Of a stretch of DNA of 64,000 nucleotides, positions 26,503-33,560 are shown in pieces. Both the position numbers and the translations under genes were made by a program. The notes beneath the pieces were generated by a model that did not search any database, was not told the DNA's origin, and saw only the letters and a list, made by a program, of their open reading frames with translations. Numbering within the stretch: position 1 is the stretch's first letter; each line of letters opens with the position of its first letter. Source of the DNA: a virus; the IMG/VR virus record IMGVR_UViG_3300042521_003909, positions 1 through 64,000 of that record; one strand, written 5' to 3'.

Positions 26503-26706
26503 ATGAAGAATTTTAAAATCTACTATACAGTTGCCACTATCACCAGTTTAATATTGCTTACTTTAAAAGTATTTAACTTTTGCGAAATAGGATGGTCTTG
26601 GATTTTGTTGCCAGTTGCCGCACCGCTATTACTTCTTATTGCAGCAGCTGCCTTTGCGATTTGCATAGCAATTTGCATGGCTTGTTTGTTTTTGCTTTTG
26701 AAATAG
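26503..26706 (+). CDS. Small two-span membrane protein
   Basis: The start was chosen at ATG 26503 because TTGGAGGATTC supplies a strong SD; upstream in-frame codons are AT-rich leader. The protein has 67 residues with hydrophobic segments at about 8-22 and 34-64, separated by CEIGWSWILLPVAAP. It resembles small phage membrane proteins that share a W-S-W-(x)-L-L-P motif between helices. Localisation is membrane and function is unknown. Confidence 0.65.
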   Translation: MKNFKIYYTVATITSLILLTLKVFNFCEIGWSWILLPVAAPLLLLIAAAAFAICIAICMACLFLLLK

Positions 26707-26748
26707 TATATCGGCAGGATATGTTTGATATTTATAGAATTTAAAATT

Positions 26749-27240
26749 ATGAAATTTAAATTTAACAAGATAGATTGGTTGCAAGTGGGGATTAACACTG
26801 GTTGGCTAAAAAAAGCTGACGTAAGTGCAGAAGATCAAGAGTTAATATCTCAAATATCGAATGCTCCACCTTACAGCGCAAAGCAGCCTTCTGATGCTCT
26901 CATAAGAGATGCATATCTTGTCCTTCAAGACGCAATAGATAGACTGTTGCATATATCCAATCAGTTTTACCAATTTTCAGATAGTGTCAGAGATTCAGAA
27001 GATGACGTGCTGGCGTTGACTAATTTTTTAGAAGAAGACTATACGCATGTAATGCAAGAATATCCAAATAAGCCAGTTCGTTTTGCCCAAGAGATGATTA
27101 ATGTTGCGAATCAGGCACTCAGTCACCTTGATATGCTTACGGATGCCATGAAGCGCCAAAACTTAAAAACAAGTTCTTTGATTAATGATATTCGTAAAGA
27201 TCTCATATTTGGTCGTAGAATTTTAGAAAGCATTACTTAA
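26749..27240 (+). CDS. Hypothetical protein, helical
   Basis: The protein has 163 residues from ATG 26749; a TTG 24 bases earlier is less likely. WLQVGINTGWLKKA (residues 11-24) matches the W-x-x-(I/V)-G-x-x-(A/T)-G-W motif that also ends the DUF5872-like gene at 27998 (WFEIGLKAGW). The middle is strongly alpha-helical with heptad-like spacing. It converges on the metalloprotease gene with no gap. No function is assigned. Confidence 0.65.
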   Translation: MKFKFNKIDWLQVGINTGWLKKADVSAEDQELISQISNAPPYSAKQPSDALIRDAYLVLQDAIDRLLHISNQFYQFSDSVRDSEDDVLALTNFLEEDYTHVMQEYPNKPVRFAQEMINVANQALSHLDMLTDAMKRQNLKTSSLINDIRKDLIFGRRILESIT

Positions 27241-27867
27241 TTATTTAAGATATCCAGCAAGTGCTTTATGGATCTTGTCTGGAATTCTCTTATGAGTGTG
27301 AACTCTAAAATTATCAGGCATCAATGACAGTATATATTTGCTTGCCATTGGGTCTCTTCTAAAAGCCCAAAACTTTTGTTCTTCTTCCATTATCCAATGC
27401 GAATATATGTATACATTTGCTCTTCTAGCATAACCATGAAGGTTTATTGGTAGCTTAAACTTTTTAGCTATTCTGCAGGCCTTTATCTCGCAGTCTCTTT
27501 CCATTTCTCTCACGATATTAAATGCGTTTTCAAGTCTTTTCTTTTGTATCTTTTCTCTAGAAAACCACTTGTCTACATATATTAATGCAGAGTCTGATTT
27601 CTTATATATTTTAGACTTTTCAAGCCATTGTAAAAAATGGCCGTATTCATGAACTAAAGCCTCAAGCCACAGATTGTTCTTTTTTGCTACTCTAATTACT
27701 CTTTCTTGTTCAGAGAAGTAAGCACTGCTTGTATAGCCTCCGCAGTGCACCGTATATCCCTGACCCCATATTAGAGTCATTTTGTATTCTTGCAAATGTT
27801 TTTTAACGTGCTTAATAAATCTTTTTACGGACTTATATCTTGCTAAGTGCTCACTTGTTTTTAGCAT
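27241..27867 (-). CDS. Predicted zinc metalloprotease (HExxH)
   Basis: The protein has 208 residues. EALVHEYGHFLQWLE (about 69-83) contains HExxH in the H-E-(Y)-G-H form found in SprT-, ImmA- and gluzincin-like proteases. A downstream RDCEIKACRIAKKF helix could carry the third ligand (Glu or Asp). The SD GGGAGGAG is excellent. It has no signal peptide, so it is probably cytoplasmic. The physiological target is unknown; anti-repressor cleavage (ImmA-like) or protein repair are possibilities, and there is no HTH partner next to it. Confidence 0.75.
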   Translation of the reverse strand: MLKTSEHLARYKSVKRFIKHVKKHLQEYKMTLIWGQGYTVHCGGYTSSAYFSEQERVIRVAKKNNLWLEALVHEYGHFLQWLEKSKIYKKSDSALIYVDKWFSREKIQKKRLENAFNIVREMERDCEIKACRIAKKFKLPINLHGYARRANVYIYSHWIMEEEQKFWAFRRDPMASKYILSLMPDNFRVHTHKRIPDKIHKALAGYLK

Positions 27868-27997
27868 ACAAACTCCTCCCTGCTTATATGTCGATTAAAG
27901 CGTGCCCGAAGCAGCTGTTATTATTTCTCTTTTAAGCAATCTTTCACCTTGAGGAGGAATATGTAAAAACATCGATAAATTAAAAAATAGAGTTTTT

Positions 27998-28393
27998 ATG
28001 GAAAAAGAATCTTTAGAAAAATCGGCAGACCTAAGACAATGGCTCAAAGAAAAATGGGTGGATATATCTCGTACAGATAAAAGCGGCAAACACCCACCAT
28101 GCGGTAGGTCGGATTCATCTAAGGGGGCCTACCCAAAATGTCGGCCCTCCAAGAAAGTATCCAAGAAGACCCCCACAACATCCCGTGGAATGTCAAAAAA
28201 GACTAAAAGCAAGGCTGTCAGACAAAAAAGAGATGCTGAAAAGTCTCCAAGAGTGGACAAAAAGCCTCATATGACATCTCATCATGATTTAAAAAATAAA
28301 AAATCTTCCTCTGAAATCCGTATGACCAAAGAGGCTTGGTTTGAGATAGGCTTAAAAGCGGGGTGGATCAATGTCAAAGACAGCTCAAATTAG
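27998..28393 (+). CDS. DUF5872-like basic protein
   Basis: The protein has 131 residues. LRQWLKEKWVDISRTDKSGK (about 12-31), PPCGRSD, YPKCRPS and KSKAVRQKRDAE are the ordered blocks of the DUF5872 family, found in many phages, which probably binds nucleic acid through two short Cys motifs and a basic tail. The C-terminal MTKEAWFEIGLKAGWI is a separate phage tail motif. The ATG follows an A/T-rich leader with weak SD (AGAG). Confidence 0.8.
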   Translation: MEKESLEKSADLRQWLKEKWVDISRTDKSGKHPPCGRSDSSKGAYPKCRPSKKVSKKTPTTSRGMSKKTKSKAVRQKRDAEKSPRVDKKPHMTSHHDLKNKKSSSEIRMTKEAWFEIGLKAGWINVKDSSN

Positions 28394-28493
28394 CGAAGGC
28401 ACTTGCAACTTAAAAGAAAAACTTAAATTTTTCTTTTGGTTTTGGACTGGCTGGATGCTTGCACTTATATCATGCACTAGTATAATGCGTTAA
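28371..28493 (+). CDS. Small single-span membrane protein
   Basis: The protein has 40 residues and overlaps the end of the DUF5872-like gene by 23 bases. The stop TAA shares its last A with the ATG of the next gene. A hydrophobic Trp/Phe-rich segment (KFFFWFWTGWMLALISC) makes a membrane helix. A sigma70-like promoter for the next gene lies inside it. It is supported by coupling and composition only. Confidence 0.4.
   Translation: MSKTAQISEGTCNLKEKLKFFFWFWTGWMLALISCTSIMR
28459..28486 (+). promoter_or_regulatory. Sigma70-like promoter, leaderless
   Basis: TTGCAC (28459-28464), a 16-base spacer, then TATAAT (28481-28486). The ATG of the downstream gene starts 7 bases after the -10 (28493), where transcription should begin, so the mRNA would be leaderless. 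Confidence 0.7.
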
Positions 28494-28723
28494 TGTTCGC
28501 CATAAAAGTTGTCGGATATGACATTGACGGGGAGCCTCTTTTGCTTGCCGATGGCATTGGCGGTGAAGGGCGTAAAATTCTTGTTTTTTCATCTAAAGAA
28601 TCTGCAGACAAAACATGCAAAGAGATGAATGTCATCAGTGGTCGCATGAAGACTACTGGTGGTTACGAAGTCATTAAGATTAAAAAAGAGTGGATTGAAG
28701 GCATGTCAGTCGAGCATCTGTAA
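28493..28723 (+). CDS. Small hypothetical protein
   Basis: The protein has 76 residues: a beta-strand-rich N-terminus (FAIKVVGYDIDGEPLLLADG) and a mixed C-terminus (GGYEVIKIKKEW). No SD exists, but a consensus promoter ends 6 bases upstream, consistent with a leaderless transcript. It looks like a small nucleic-acid- or protein-binding beta domain. No family was recognised. Confidence 0.7.
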   Translation: MFAIKVVGYDIDGEPLLLADGIGGEGRKILVFSSKESADKTCKEMNVISGRMKTTGGYEVIKIKKEWIEGMSVEHL

Positions 28724-28759
28724 TCTTCGTATAAAAGTAAAAAAAGTTTCCGACAGCAC

Positions 28760-28787
28760 TTGACAAGGCTGTGCGCGCATGTATAGT
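28760..28787 (+). promoter_or_regulatory. Sigma70-like promoter with palindromic operator over the -10
   Basis: TTGACA (28760-28765), a 16-base spacer, then TATAGT (28782-28787). A perfect inverted repeat GCATGTA-TAG-TACATGC (28778-28794) overlaps the -10, the classical place for a repressor site. It drives 28925-29551 with a leader of about 130 bases. Confidence 0.75.
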
Positions 28788-28924
28788 ACATGCACAAGGC
28801 GATTGCTTCCGTATACGCAAACGCTTTGTCTGCAGGCACTTACAAAAACTCTTTCATCAACTGAATCTGTTGTTTCAGTGATGCGAAGGAACAGTACTTG
28901 CTGAATTCTAGGAGAGTAAGCCAG

Positions 28925-29551
28925 ATGATCAACTTTATCGCCACTCAAGAGCACAAGACTACTACCGCAAGCAAGTCTATGACCCTCTACGAGATGTACG
29001 AGTACATCAGAGCGCACAGAGTAGAGCTTGCCTCAATGAAAAAGCAGGCCGCAAATACTCGAATTGAGCTTGAGCACATCGTTGCAGACATGACTTACAA
29101 GATTGCTTCTGTTGAAAGTGCTAAGAAGGCAAATAGACTGAGATCTGCTCTTGATGAGATGATCAAGAACATTAGGGCAATTGAGGCATGCTCAAAAGAG
29201 ATCGTAAGTCTTGAAGATCAGGCAAAATCTAAAAATTCTCAAAAGGACATCAGAAAGCCTTTCAGGGAATGTGTTGAGAACTTTGTTAAGCTTAAGGGTT
29301 CAGAGCCTTTTGAGCCCACCGAAGTAGCAAGGTTTGTTGCAGAGTCAAGAAATCAGCCTTTGACTAATTCTTTGCGAGTGTTTACTCACCGCATCATCAA
29401 AGACTTTGTGCTTGAAAAAAAGATCGTGCAGCTTGCTCATGGGCTTTATGAAAGCTCAAATGCTCCCACTCTCTTTTGTGAAGGATCTGTGATTATCGAC
29501 AGTGCACAGATTACAGAGTCTTCTGTAGACCCAAAAGCAAATTGCGCATAA
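28925..29551 (+). CDS. Hypothetical coiled-coil protein with C-terminal helical domain
   Basis: The start is set to ATG 28925 (SD AGGAGAGTAAGCC); the protein has 208 residues. Residues 20-100 form long amphipathic helices (MKKQAANTRIELEHIVADM and onwards). Residues 125-190 (PFEPTEVARFVAESR, then RVFTHRIIKDFVLEKKIVQL, then GLYESS) look like a winged-helix unit. Regulation by the palindrome at 28778-28794 is likely. Function is unknown; a DNA-associated regulator is possible. Confidence 0.75.
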   Translation: MINFIATQEHKTTTASKSMTLYEMYEYIRAHRVELASMKKQAANTRIELEHIVADMTYKIASVESAKKANRLRSALDEMIKNIRAIEACSKEIVSLEDQAKSKNSQKDIRKPFRECVENFVKLKGSEPFEPTEVARFVAESRNQPLTNSLRVFTHRIIKDFVLEKKIVQLAHGLYESSNAPTLFCEGSVIIDSAQITESSVDPKANCA

Positions 29552-29557
29552 AATAGC

Positions 29558-29633
29558 AATATCGCCTTCTGTCTTTTTCTTATGTTGCCGATATAGGGGG
29601 ATGGACAACATAGAAAAAACAGAAGGCGATATT
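29558..29633. repeat. Long imperfect inverted repeat spanning the start of 29601
   Basis: The left arm 29558-29587 and right arm 29606-29633 pair over about 28 bases: 15 perfect outer pairs, then one mismatch and one bulge. The loop of 18 bases contains TATAGGGGG. The right arm encodes the first ten codons of the downstream protein. The transcript should fold into a hairpin exposing the GGGGG/ATG in the loop. Confidence 0.8.
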
Positions 29634-29897
29634 ATTTCTATCTTCAATCAGATAGATTACATTTTGCAAAACTTAGATGTAGAGCCACTACCTGGGCATG
29701 TGATTGCTACTTTATGTCAATCTAGGCGCTATATCAATTCACTTGAGCATGACTTGCAGTTTCTTGCCAGTGAAGAAAAATGGGTTTTGCAAAACGAATT
29801 CATAAATCAATTAAAAAATGAGAATTTAGATCTTAGACGACAAATGGACAATAACAATGAACCAGAAGTGTCCGACAATTTGAATAGTGAAATTTAA
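29601..29897 (+). CDS. Small helical hypothetical protein
   Basis: The protein has 98 residues and is highly helical. A C-terminal amphipathic segment (LEHDLQFLASEEKWVLQNEF) ends in a polar, acidic tail. Its first codons lie in the right arm of a long inverted repeat. The only SD-like sequence (AGGGGG) directly touches the ATG, so initiation may depend on RNA structure. No family was recognised. Confidence 0.65.
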   Translation: MDNIEKTEGDIISIFNQIDYILQNLDVEPLPGHVIATLCQSRRYINSLEHDLQFLASEEKWVLQNEFINQLKNENLDLRRQMDNNNEPEVSDNLNSEI

Positions 29898-29920
29898 CAT
29901 CCAAGATGGAGAAAAAAATA

Positions 29921-30253
29921 ATGTCAGAAAATATTGTAAAACTTGATACTGATAATTTTGACAAAGAAATTTATCAGAGTGATACTCCTTGTTTTGTTCA
30001 GTTCAGCACGCCGTGGTGTGCTCCGTGCAGAACCTTTGCGCCTATCATGGCTTCTTTATCTGAGCAGTTTAATGGCAAGTGCAAATTTGGAAAAATCGAT
30101 GCAGAAGAAAATATGGAACTAGCATATAAGTTTAATATTTCTTCTGTTCCAACTATGCTAATATTTAAAAAAGATCAAGTGGTTGAGCGAATAAATGGAC
30201 TGGTTCCTAGAGATAATCTAGTATCAAAAATAGAAAACGTTTTACAATCATAA
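29921..30253 (+). CDS. trxA: Thioredoxin
   Basis: The start is at ATG 29921, with SD GGAG at 8 bases (29906 is a less suitable in-frame ATG); the protein has 110 residues. FSTPWCAPCRTFAP contains the W-C-x-P-C redox centre, KIDAEEN follows, and the cis-proline lies in SSVPTMLIFK. The length is that of E. coli Trx1. Phage thioredoxins reduce ribonucleotide reductase or act as polymerase processivity partners. Neither partner is visible here. Confidence 0.93.
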   Translation: MSENIVKLDTDNFDKEIYQSDTPCFVQFSTPWCAPCRTFAPIMASLSEQFNGKCKFGKIDAEENMELAYKFNISSVPTMLIFKKDQVVERINGLVPRDNLVSKIENVLQS

Positions 30254-30269
30254 GTAAGATTGGATAAAA

Positions 30270-31265
30270 ATGCAAAAAACAGCGATTATCACAGGCGTCA
30301 ATGGTCAGGATGGATCTTACCTTTCAGAGCTACTGCTATCGAAAGGTTACAGAGTAATAGGGCTGAAGAGAAGAACTTCAACTATTAATACATCTAGAGT
30401 AGATCATTTGATGTCTCACCCAGATTTTATATTGCGTTATTATGACTTGCAAGATGGACCATGCATAACTCACCTTCTTGGCTCATGTCATGTTGATGAA
30501 CTTTACAATCTGGCTGCACAGTCTCATGTGGGGGTGTCTTTTGAAATTCCAGAATACACATCATACGGGATATGCCAAGGAACCTTAAAGATACTTGAGG
30601 CAATACGCGCATCAAGTCCTCATACAAAGTTCTACCAAGCATCTTCTTCTGAAATGTTTGGAGACAGTACTGATTATGATGACAATCAGGCTTTTAATGA
30701 GAATAGTAAAATGTTACCTGTATCCCCATATGCATGCTCAAAGCTGCATGCGCATCACATGACTCGTGTTTACAGAAATGCATACGGTATGCATGCGTCT
30801 TCCGGCATACTGTTTAATCATGAAAGCCCTCGTCGTGGTGAAACTTTTGTAACACGCAAAATCACAATTGCTGCTGCAAAGATTAAGCTTGGCATGCAAA
30901 GAAAGTTGAGTCTAGGCAATCTTGATGCTAAAAGAGATTGGGGTCATGCAGCAGATTATGTTGAAGCCATGTGGCTTATGCTTCAGCACGATTTTGGCGA
31001 TGACTACGTGATCGCTACGAATGAAACTTACACTGTACGTGACTTCTTGAAGGTAGTTTTTGATCACGCTGGACTAGGAAGCTATGAGCAATATGTAGTA
31101 ATAGACCAAAGACTTTTCCGTCCAAATGAAGTTCCTTTCTTAAAAGGAAATCCCGCAAAGGCAAAGTCAGTTTTGGGATGGAAGCCGAAGTACAACATGG
31201 AATCGCTAGCAATCAGCATGTTTGATGAAGACATGAAAAATTTAACAGAAAAGGTTTTAAGATGA
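30270..31265 (+). CDS. gmd: GDP-mannose 4,6-dehydratase
   Basis: The protein has 331 residues. It has ITGVNGQDGSYLSELLL (NADP-binding), NLAAQSHVGVSF, SSSEMFG (catalytic Ser/Glu), PYACSKLHAHH (Tyr-x-x-x-Lys), FNHESPRRGETFVTRK, GNLDAKRDWGHA and FRPNEVPFL, all diagnostic of GMD. It converts GDP-mannose to GDP-4-keto-6-deoxymannose, the substrate of the GDP-fucose synthase encoded at 14895. It lies 4.9 kb beyond the glycan island and overlaps the next gene by 4 bases. Confidence 0.95.
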   Translation: MQKTAIITGVNGQDGSYLSELLLSKGYRVIGLKRRTSTINTSRVDHLMSHPDFILRYYDLQDGPCITHLLGSCHVDELYNLAAQSHVGVSFEIPEYTSYGICQGTLKILEAIRASSPHTKFYQASSSEMFGDSTDYDDNQAFNENSKMLPVSPYACSKLHAHHMTRVYRNAYGMHASSGILFNHESPRRGETFVTRKITIAAAKIKLGMQRKLSLGNLDAKRDWGHAADYVEAMWLMLQHDFGDDYVIATNETYTVRDFLKVVFDHAGLGSYEQYVVIDQRLFRPNEVPFLKGNPAKAKSVLGWKPKYNMESLAISMFDEDMKNLTEKVLR

Positions 31266-31669
31266 GTAAGAAAAAAGATAATTCGAAAAAAGTTAATGGG
31301 AAGAAGCATGCAAAGAAAGAGGTTAAGAAGAAGGAAAAGAAGACTTCAAAGACAGCACAATCTAAGCCTATGAAACCTCAGTTTGTATGGCCAAAAGAAC
31401 ATGAAGTAAAAGACAATAAGCCATGCAATGTCTCTGAGGAAAAGAAGGAAGAAACTTTGATGCCCGAAGAAGCTGGTTTTGCTTCATTTGAGGAACCCAA
31501 GCTGAATGGTGATGAAACTCCATTTATATTTACAAGTCACGTTTCGGTTGGAACATCTGCAAACTTTGATGAAATTAAAAGCAAGACATCTGAAATTGTT
31601 GAAAAAACAAAGAAAGACATCAAGGGCATGTGGAAAACTTTCATACGAAGGATGAAAGGGCTGGCTTGA
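31262..31669 (+). CDS. Lysine-rich hypothetical protein
   Basis: The protein has 135 residues. The first 35 are almost half Lys, suggesting binding to nucleic acid or acidic surfaces. The middle is acidic and Pro-rich, and the C-terminus (SEIVEKTKKDIKGMWKTFIR) is an amphipathic helix. It overlaps gmd by 4 bases (ATGA), so it is co-translated. No family or catalytic motif was seen. Confidence 0.6.
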   Translation: MSKKKDNSKKVNGKKHAKKEVKKKEKKTSKTAQSKPMKPQFVWPKEHEVKDNKPCNVSEEKKEETLMPEEAGFASFEEPKLNGDETPFIFTSHVSVGTSANFDEIKSKTSEIVEKTKKDIKGMWKTFIRRMKGLA

Positions 31670-31693
31670 TTAAAGTTTTTGCAGGTGTATAAT
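31666..31693 (+). promoter_or_regulatory. Sigma70-like promoter, near-leaderless
   Basis: TTGATT (31666-31671), a 16-base spacer, then TATAAT (31688-31693). The ATG of the next gene begins at 31702, 8 bases after the -10, so the 5' leader would be zero to two bases. Confidence 0.7.
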
Positions 31694-31701
31694 AGCCTGT
31701 T

Positions 31702-31896
31702 ATGATTCTTAAAGCATACTTTCTTCCAGTTGCAGCAGCTTTCTGCGTTTTTGCAGTAACTGCTGCAATTTTTATTCACAGCAAATTAAAAAATAAAAAA
31801 GTAACTAGAAAAAGTTATTCTGGAAATTCTTTGTCTTCTCAAATGCTTGACGACATTAAAAAAATAGAGAAGATTCTCTATGATAGTCAGGGATGA
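31702..31896 (+). CDS. Small N-terminally anchored membrane protein
   Basis: The protein has 64 residues: a hydrophobic helix (AYFLPVAAAFCVFAVTAAIF), then a Lys-rich stop-transfer KLKNKKVTRKSY and a helical cytoplasmic tail. No SD is present. The promoter lies 8 bases upstream, so it is probably leaderless. It has no recognised family. The hydrophobic segment, lysine edge and dedicated promoter support it as real. Confidence 0.65.
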   Translation: MILKAYFLPVAAAFCVFAVTAAIFIHSKLKNKKVTRKSYSGNSLSSQMLDDIKKIEKILYDSQG

Positions 31897-31920
31897 TTTG
31901 AGAAATCTTTTGATTACCTG

Positions 31921-31949
31921 TTGACAAGTATAGACAACATCTCTATACT
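31921..31949 (+). promoter_or_regulatory. Sigma70 promoter of csrA
   Basis: TTGACA (31921-31926), a 17-base spacer, then TATACT (31944-31949), close to consensus. It is followed by the palindrome AGTCACGTGACT (31958-31969) in the leader, a likely operator. A similar palindrome, AGTCACATGACT, lies at 56800-56811. Confidence 0.8.
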
Positions 31950-31992
31950 ACAAGAGAAGTCACGTGACTCAAACATCAAGCCAAGGAAGGTT

Positions 31993-32184
31993 ATGCAAAA
32001 AGAAAAAAACGAAAAGAAGGTTTTAGTTGTTTCTCGAAAAGTAGGAGAGATTGTGGTGATTGGCGACAGCGCCAGCCCTCTTGGAGAGATTGAAGTTGTT
32101 CGAATTGACGGGGGTAAGGTAAGAATTGCATTGAGGTTTCCTGAAGACATCAGGATCAACCGTAAAGAGATTGCGTTAGCGTAA
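31993..32184 (+). CDS. csrA: CsrA/RsmA-like RNA-binding translational regulator
   Basis: The start is ATG 31993 with SD AAGGAAGG; the protein has 63 residues. KVLVVSRKVGEIVVIGD corresponds to CsrA's N-terminal strand with L-x-R-x-x-G-E. EIEVVRIDGGKVRIALRFP follows, then EDIRINRKEIA, which retains the RNA-binding Arg of helix 1. CsrA dimers bind GGA motifs in leaders and block or stabilise mRNAs. A phage copy could reprogramme host carbon storage or phage GGA-containing leaders. A strong terminator follows at 32211. Confidence 0.92.
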   Translation: MQKEKNEKKVLVVSRKVGEIVVIGDSASPLGEIEVVRIDGGKVRIALRFPEDIRINRKEIALA

Positions 32185-32210
32185 TAAGTTTTTTCATTTA
32201 GATTTTTGAA

Positions 32211-32237
32211 GGCTGCACATGAATATGTGCGGCCTTT
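32211..32237 (+). terminator. Rho-independent terminator of csrA
   Basis: The stem GGCTGCACAT/ATGTGCGGCC (one G-U/T-G step) with a GAAT-type loop is followed by TTTTTA. It lies 27 bases after the csrA stop and isolates csrA as a monocistronic unit. Confidence 0.85.
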
Positions 32238-32284
32238 TTATCTTTTTAGAACAGTGTTGGATATAGGTGTATAGGAGATACTTC

Positions 32285-32914
32285 ATGGGAGCAAATGATC
32301 CTGTAGCCACATACCTTATCATTGAGCATTCTGGTGAAAAATACTATTCATACCGTGAAAGTAAGGAACACTTTGCTGTTGCGGAAGAATCGAGAAGAGC
32401 CTCTGGGCTTAAAAGGCTTTCAGAAACTCTTTTAGATGAAGACTGTGATCTTTCACATCTTCCCGCCAATACGTACATTGTGATTAATCTTGATTCTCAA
32501 AATGCTTGCATTGCTTCAAGAGAAGAAGTACTTATGAAAGATTTTTGGGGTGAAAAGTGTGAAGATTTTGAGGGCAAGTGTGCTGGATGTATCGCATGGC
32601 AGATTTTTGAGTCTACGGGCACTGTCCCCTTGTCAGATGAAGTTTCTGACAAAGTGAAAATGAATAAGAATAATGGAAAGCTTGCCACATGGGACTACAG
32701 AGTTGTTAGATCAGTTTGTCCTACGAGTGGCGAAGAAAGCTTTGCAATTTATGAAGTCTACTATGACAAATGCGGCAGACCAGAGAGTCGCACCGCAGAT
32801 CCTGTCGCTGCATTTGGCAATAATTTGAAAGAATTGAAGAAAGACATGAAATACATGAAAAAGGCACTGAAAGAGCCTGTATTGGACGATTCAATCTTTA
32901 ACGAGGAAAAATAA
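32285..32914 (+). CDS. Hypothetical protein with conserved WDYRVV...EVYYD domain
   Basis: The start is at ATG 32285 (SD AGGAGATACTTC); the protein has 210 residues. The C-terminal 75 residues contain WDYRVVRSVCPTSGEES, then IYEVYYDKCGRPESRT and DPVAAFGNNLKELKKDMKYM. This small alpha/beta domain recurs in many bacterial and phage hypothetical proteins. The N-terminal part includes CEDFEGKCAGCIAWQIF, with three Cys that could bind metal. Function is unknown. It is followed 1 base later by the PEP-CTERM-like gene. Confidence 0.75.
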   Translation: MGANDPVATYLIIEHSGEKYYSYRESKEHFAVAEESRRASGLKRLSETLLDEDCDLSHLPANTYIVINLDSQNACIASREEVLMKDFWGEKCEDFEGKCAGCIAWQIFESTGTVPLSDEVSDKVKMNKNNGKLATWDYRVVRSVCPTSGEESFAIYEVYYDKCGRPESRTADPVAAFGNNLKELKKDMKYMKKALKEPVLDDSIFNEEK

Positions 32915-32915
32915 A

Positions 32916-33380
32916 ATGGCTTTAAACTTTGGAACATTCGGAACTTCTAGACTTTACGGAACTGGTAATTTTTTACATCAGTCAAACGCAGAAGGCTCTA
33001 CCTATCTAGACTTTGCGTATACACTTCCGCTTTCTTTTACTCCATCTTTTGAGCACCCAGTTCCAACTGATGAAGGAATCTATCAGCCCACTGTAGGACA
33101 TTCATATCCTAATGTGCTTTTTACTGGATTCGCTGACGGTTTTTGGGTGCACAGAGTTTTTCTTGAAGGACGATTGGTAAAAACATTTACACTTGTTGAT
33201 CAGCAGTTTGCAATACCAATACAGTTTGATTTTGTTGAAAGCGTGTGCTTGCAGACATCTACAGAATTAGATGGAGGTGATATAGACGGAAAATGTCCCG
33301 ATGTTCCAGGCCCTGCCAGTATTGTTACCTTGTGCGCAGGTCTAGCACTAATTATGGGTAAGCGCAGTAGACGTTTTTAA
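32916..33380 (+). CDS. Protein with PEP-CTERM-like C-terminal sorting signal
   Basis: The protein has 154 residues. The body is beta-rich, with two cysteines (ESVCLQTS, GKCPDVP). The C-terminus is VPGPASIVTLCAGLALIMGK followed by RSRRF: a V-P-x-P-A-like motif, a hydrophobic helix and an Arg cluster, the tripartite layout of exosortase substrates. There is no N-terminal signal peptide, which genuine exosortase substrates need, so the resemblance could be structural only. SD GAGGAAAAATAAA sits just before the start. Confidence 0.7.
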   Translation: MALNFGTFGTSRLYGTGNFLHQSNAEGSTYLDFAYTLPLSFTPSFEHPVPTDEGIYQPTVGHSYPNVLFTGFADGFWVHRVFLEGRLVKTFTLVDQQFAIPIQFDFVESVCLQTSTELDGGDIDGKCPDVPGPASIVTLCAGLALIMGKRSRRF

Positions 33381-33385
33381 TTAAA

Positions 33386-33415
33386 CGCACCTTTCTGCTG
33401 TCACACACTGTGCGT
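33386..33415 (+). terminator. Hairpin after the PEP-CTERM-like gene
   Basis: The inverted repeat ACGCAC/GTGCGT encloses 18 bases and is followed by AAAAAG on the plus strand. It could be a weak terminator or an RNA stability element. The ATTATCGACTT-type motif (reverse) follows at 33419-33429. Confidence 0.4.
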
Positions 33416-33434
33416 AAAAAGTCGATAATTGAAT

Positions 33435-33560
33435 ATGGACCCGATACTGCAATTAGCAATTATTCTTGTTTGTGGCGCACTCGGAACTGTAATTATAATT
33501 AATGAAGTGCCAAGAAACGTAATAAAAGCAAAAAGAAAAAGTAAGGTAAAAAGCAAATGA
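33435..33560 (+). CDS. Small single-span membrane protein
   Basis: The protein has 41 residues: MDPILQLAIILVCGALGTVI is a membrane helix, followed by NEVPRNVIKAKRKSKVKSK, a strongly basic cytoplasmic tail. The TGA overlaps the ATG of the next gene (ATGA). There is no clear SD. The positive-inside tail and coupling support it as real. Confidence 0.55.
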   Translation: MDPILQLAIILVCGALGTVIIINEVPRNVIKAKRKSKVKSK

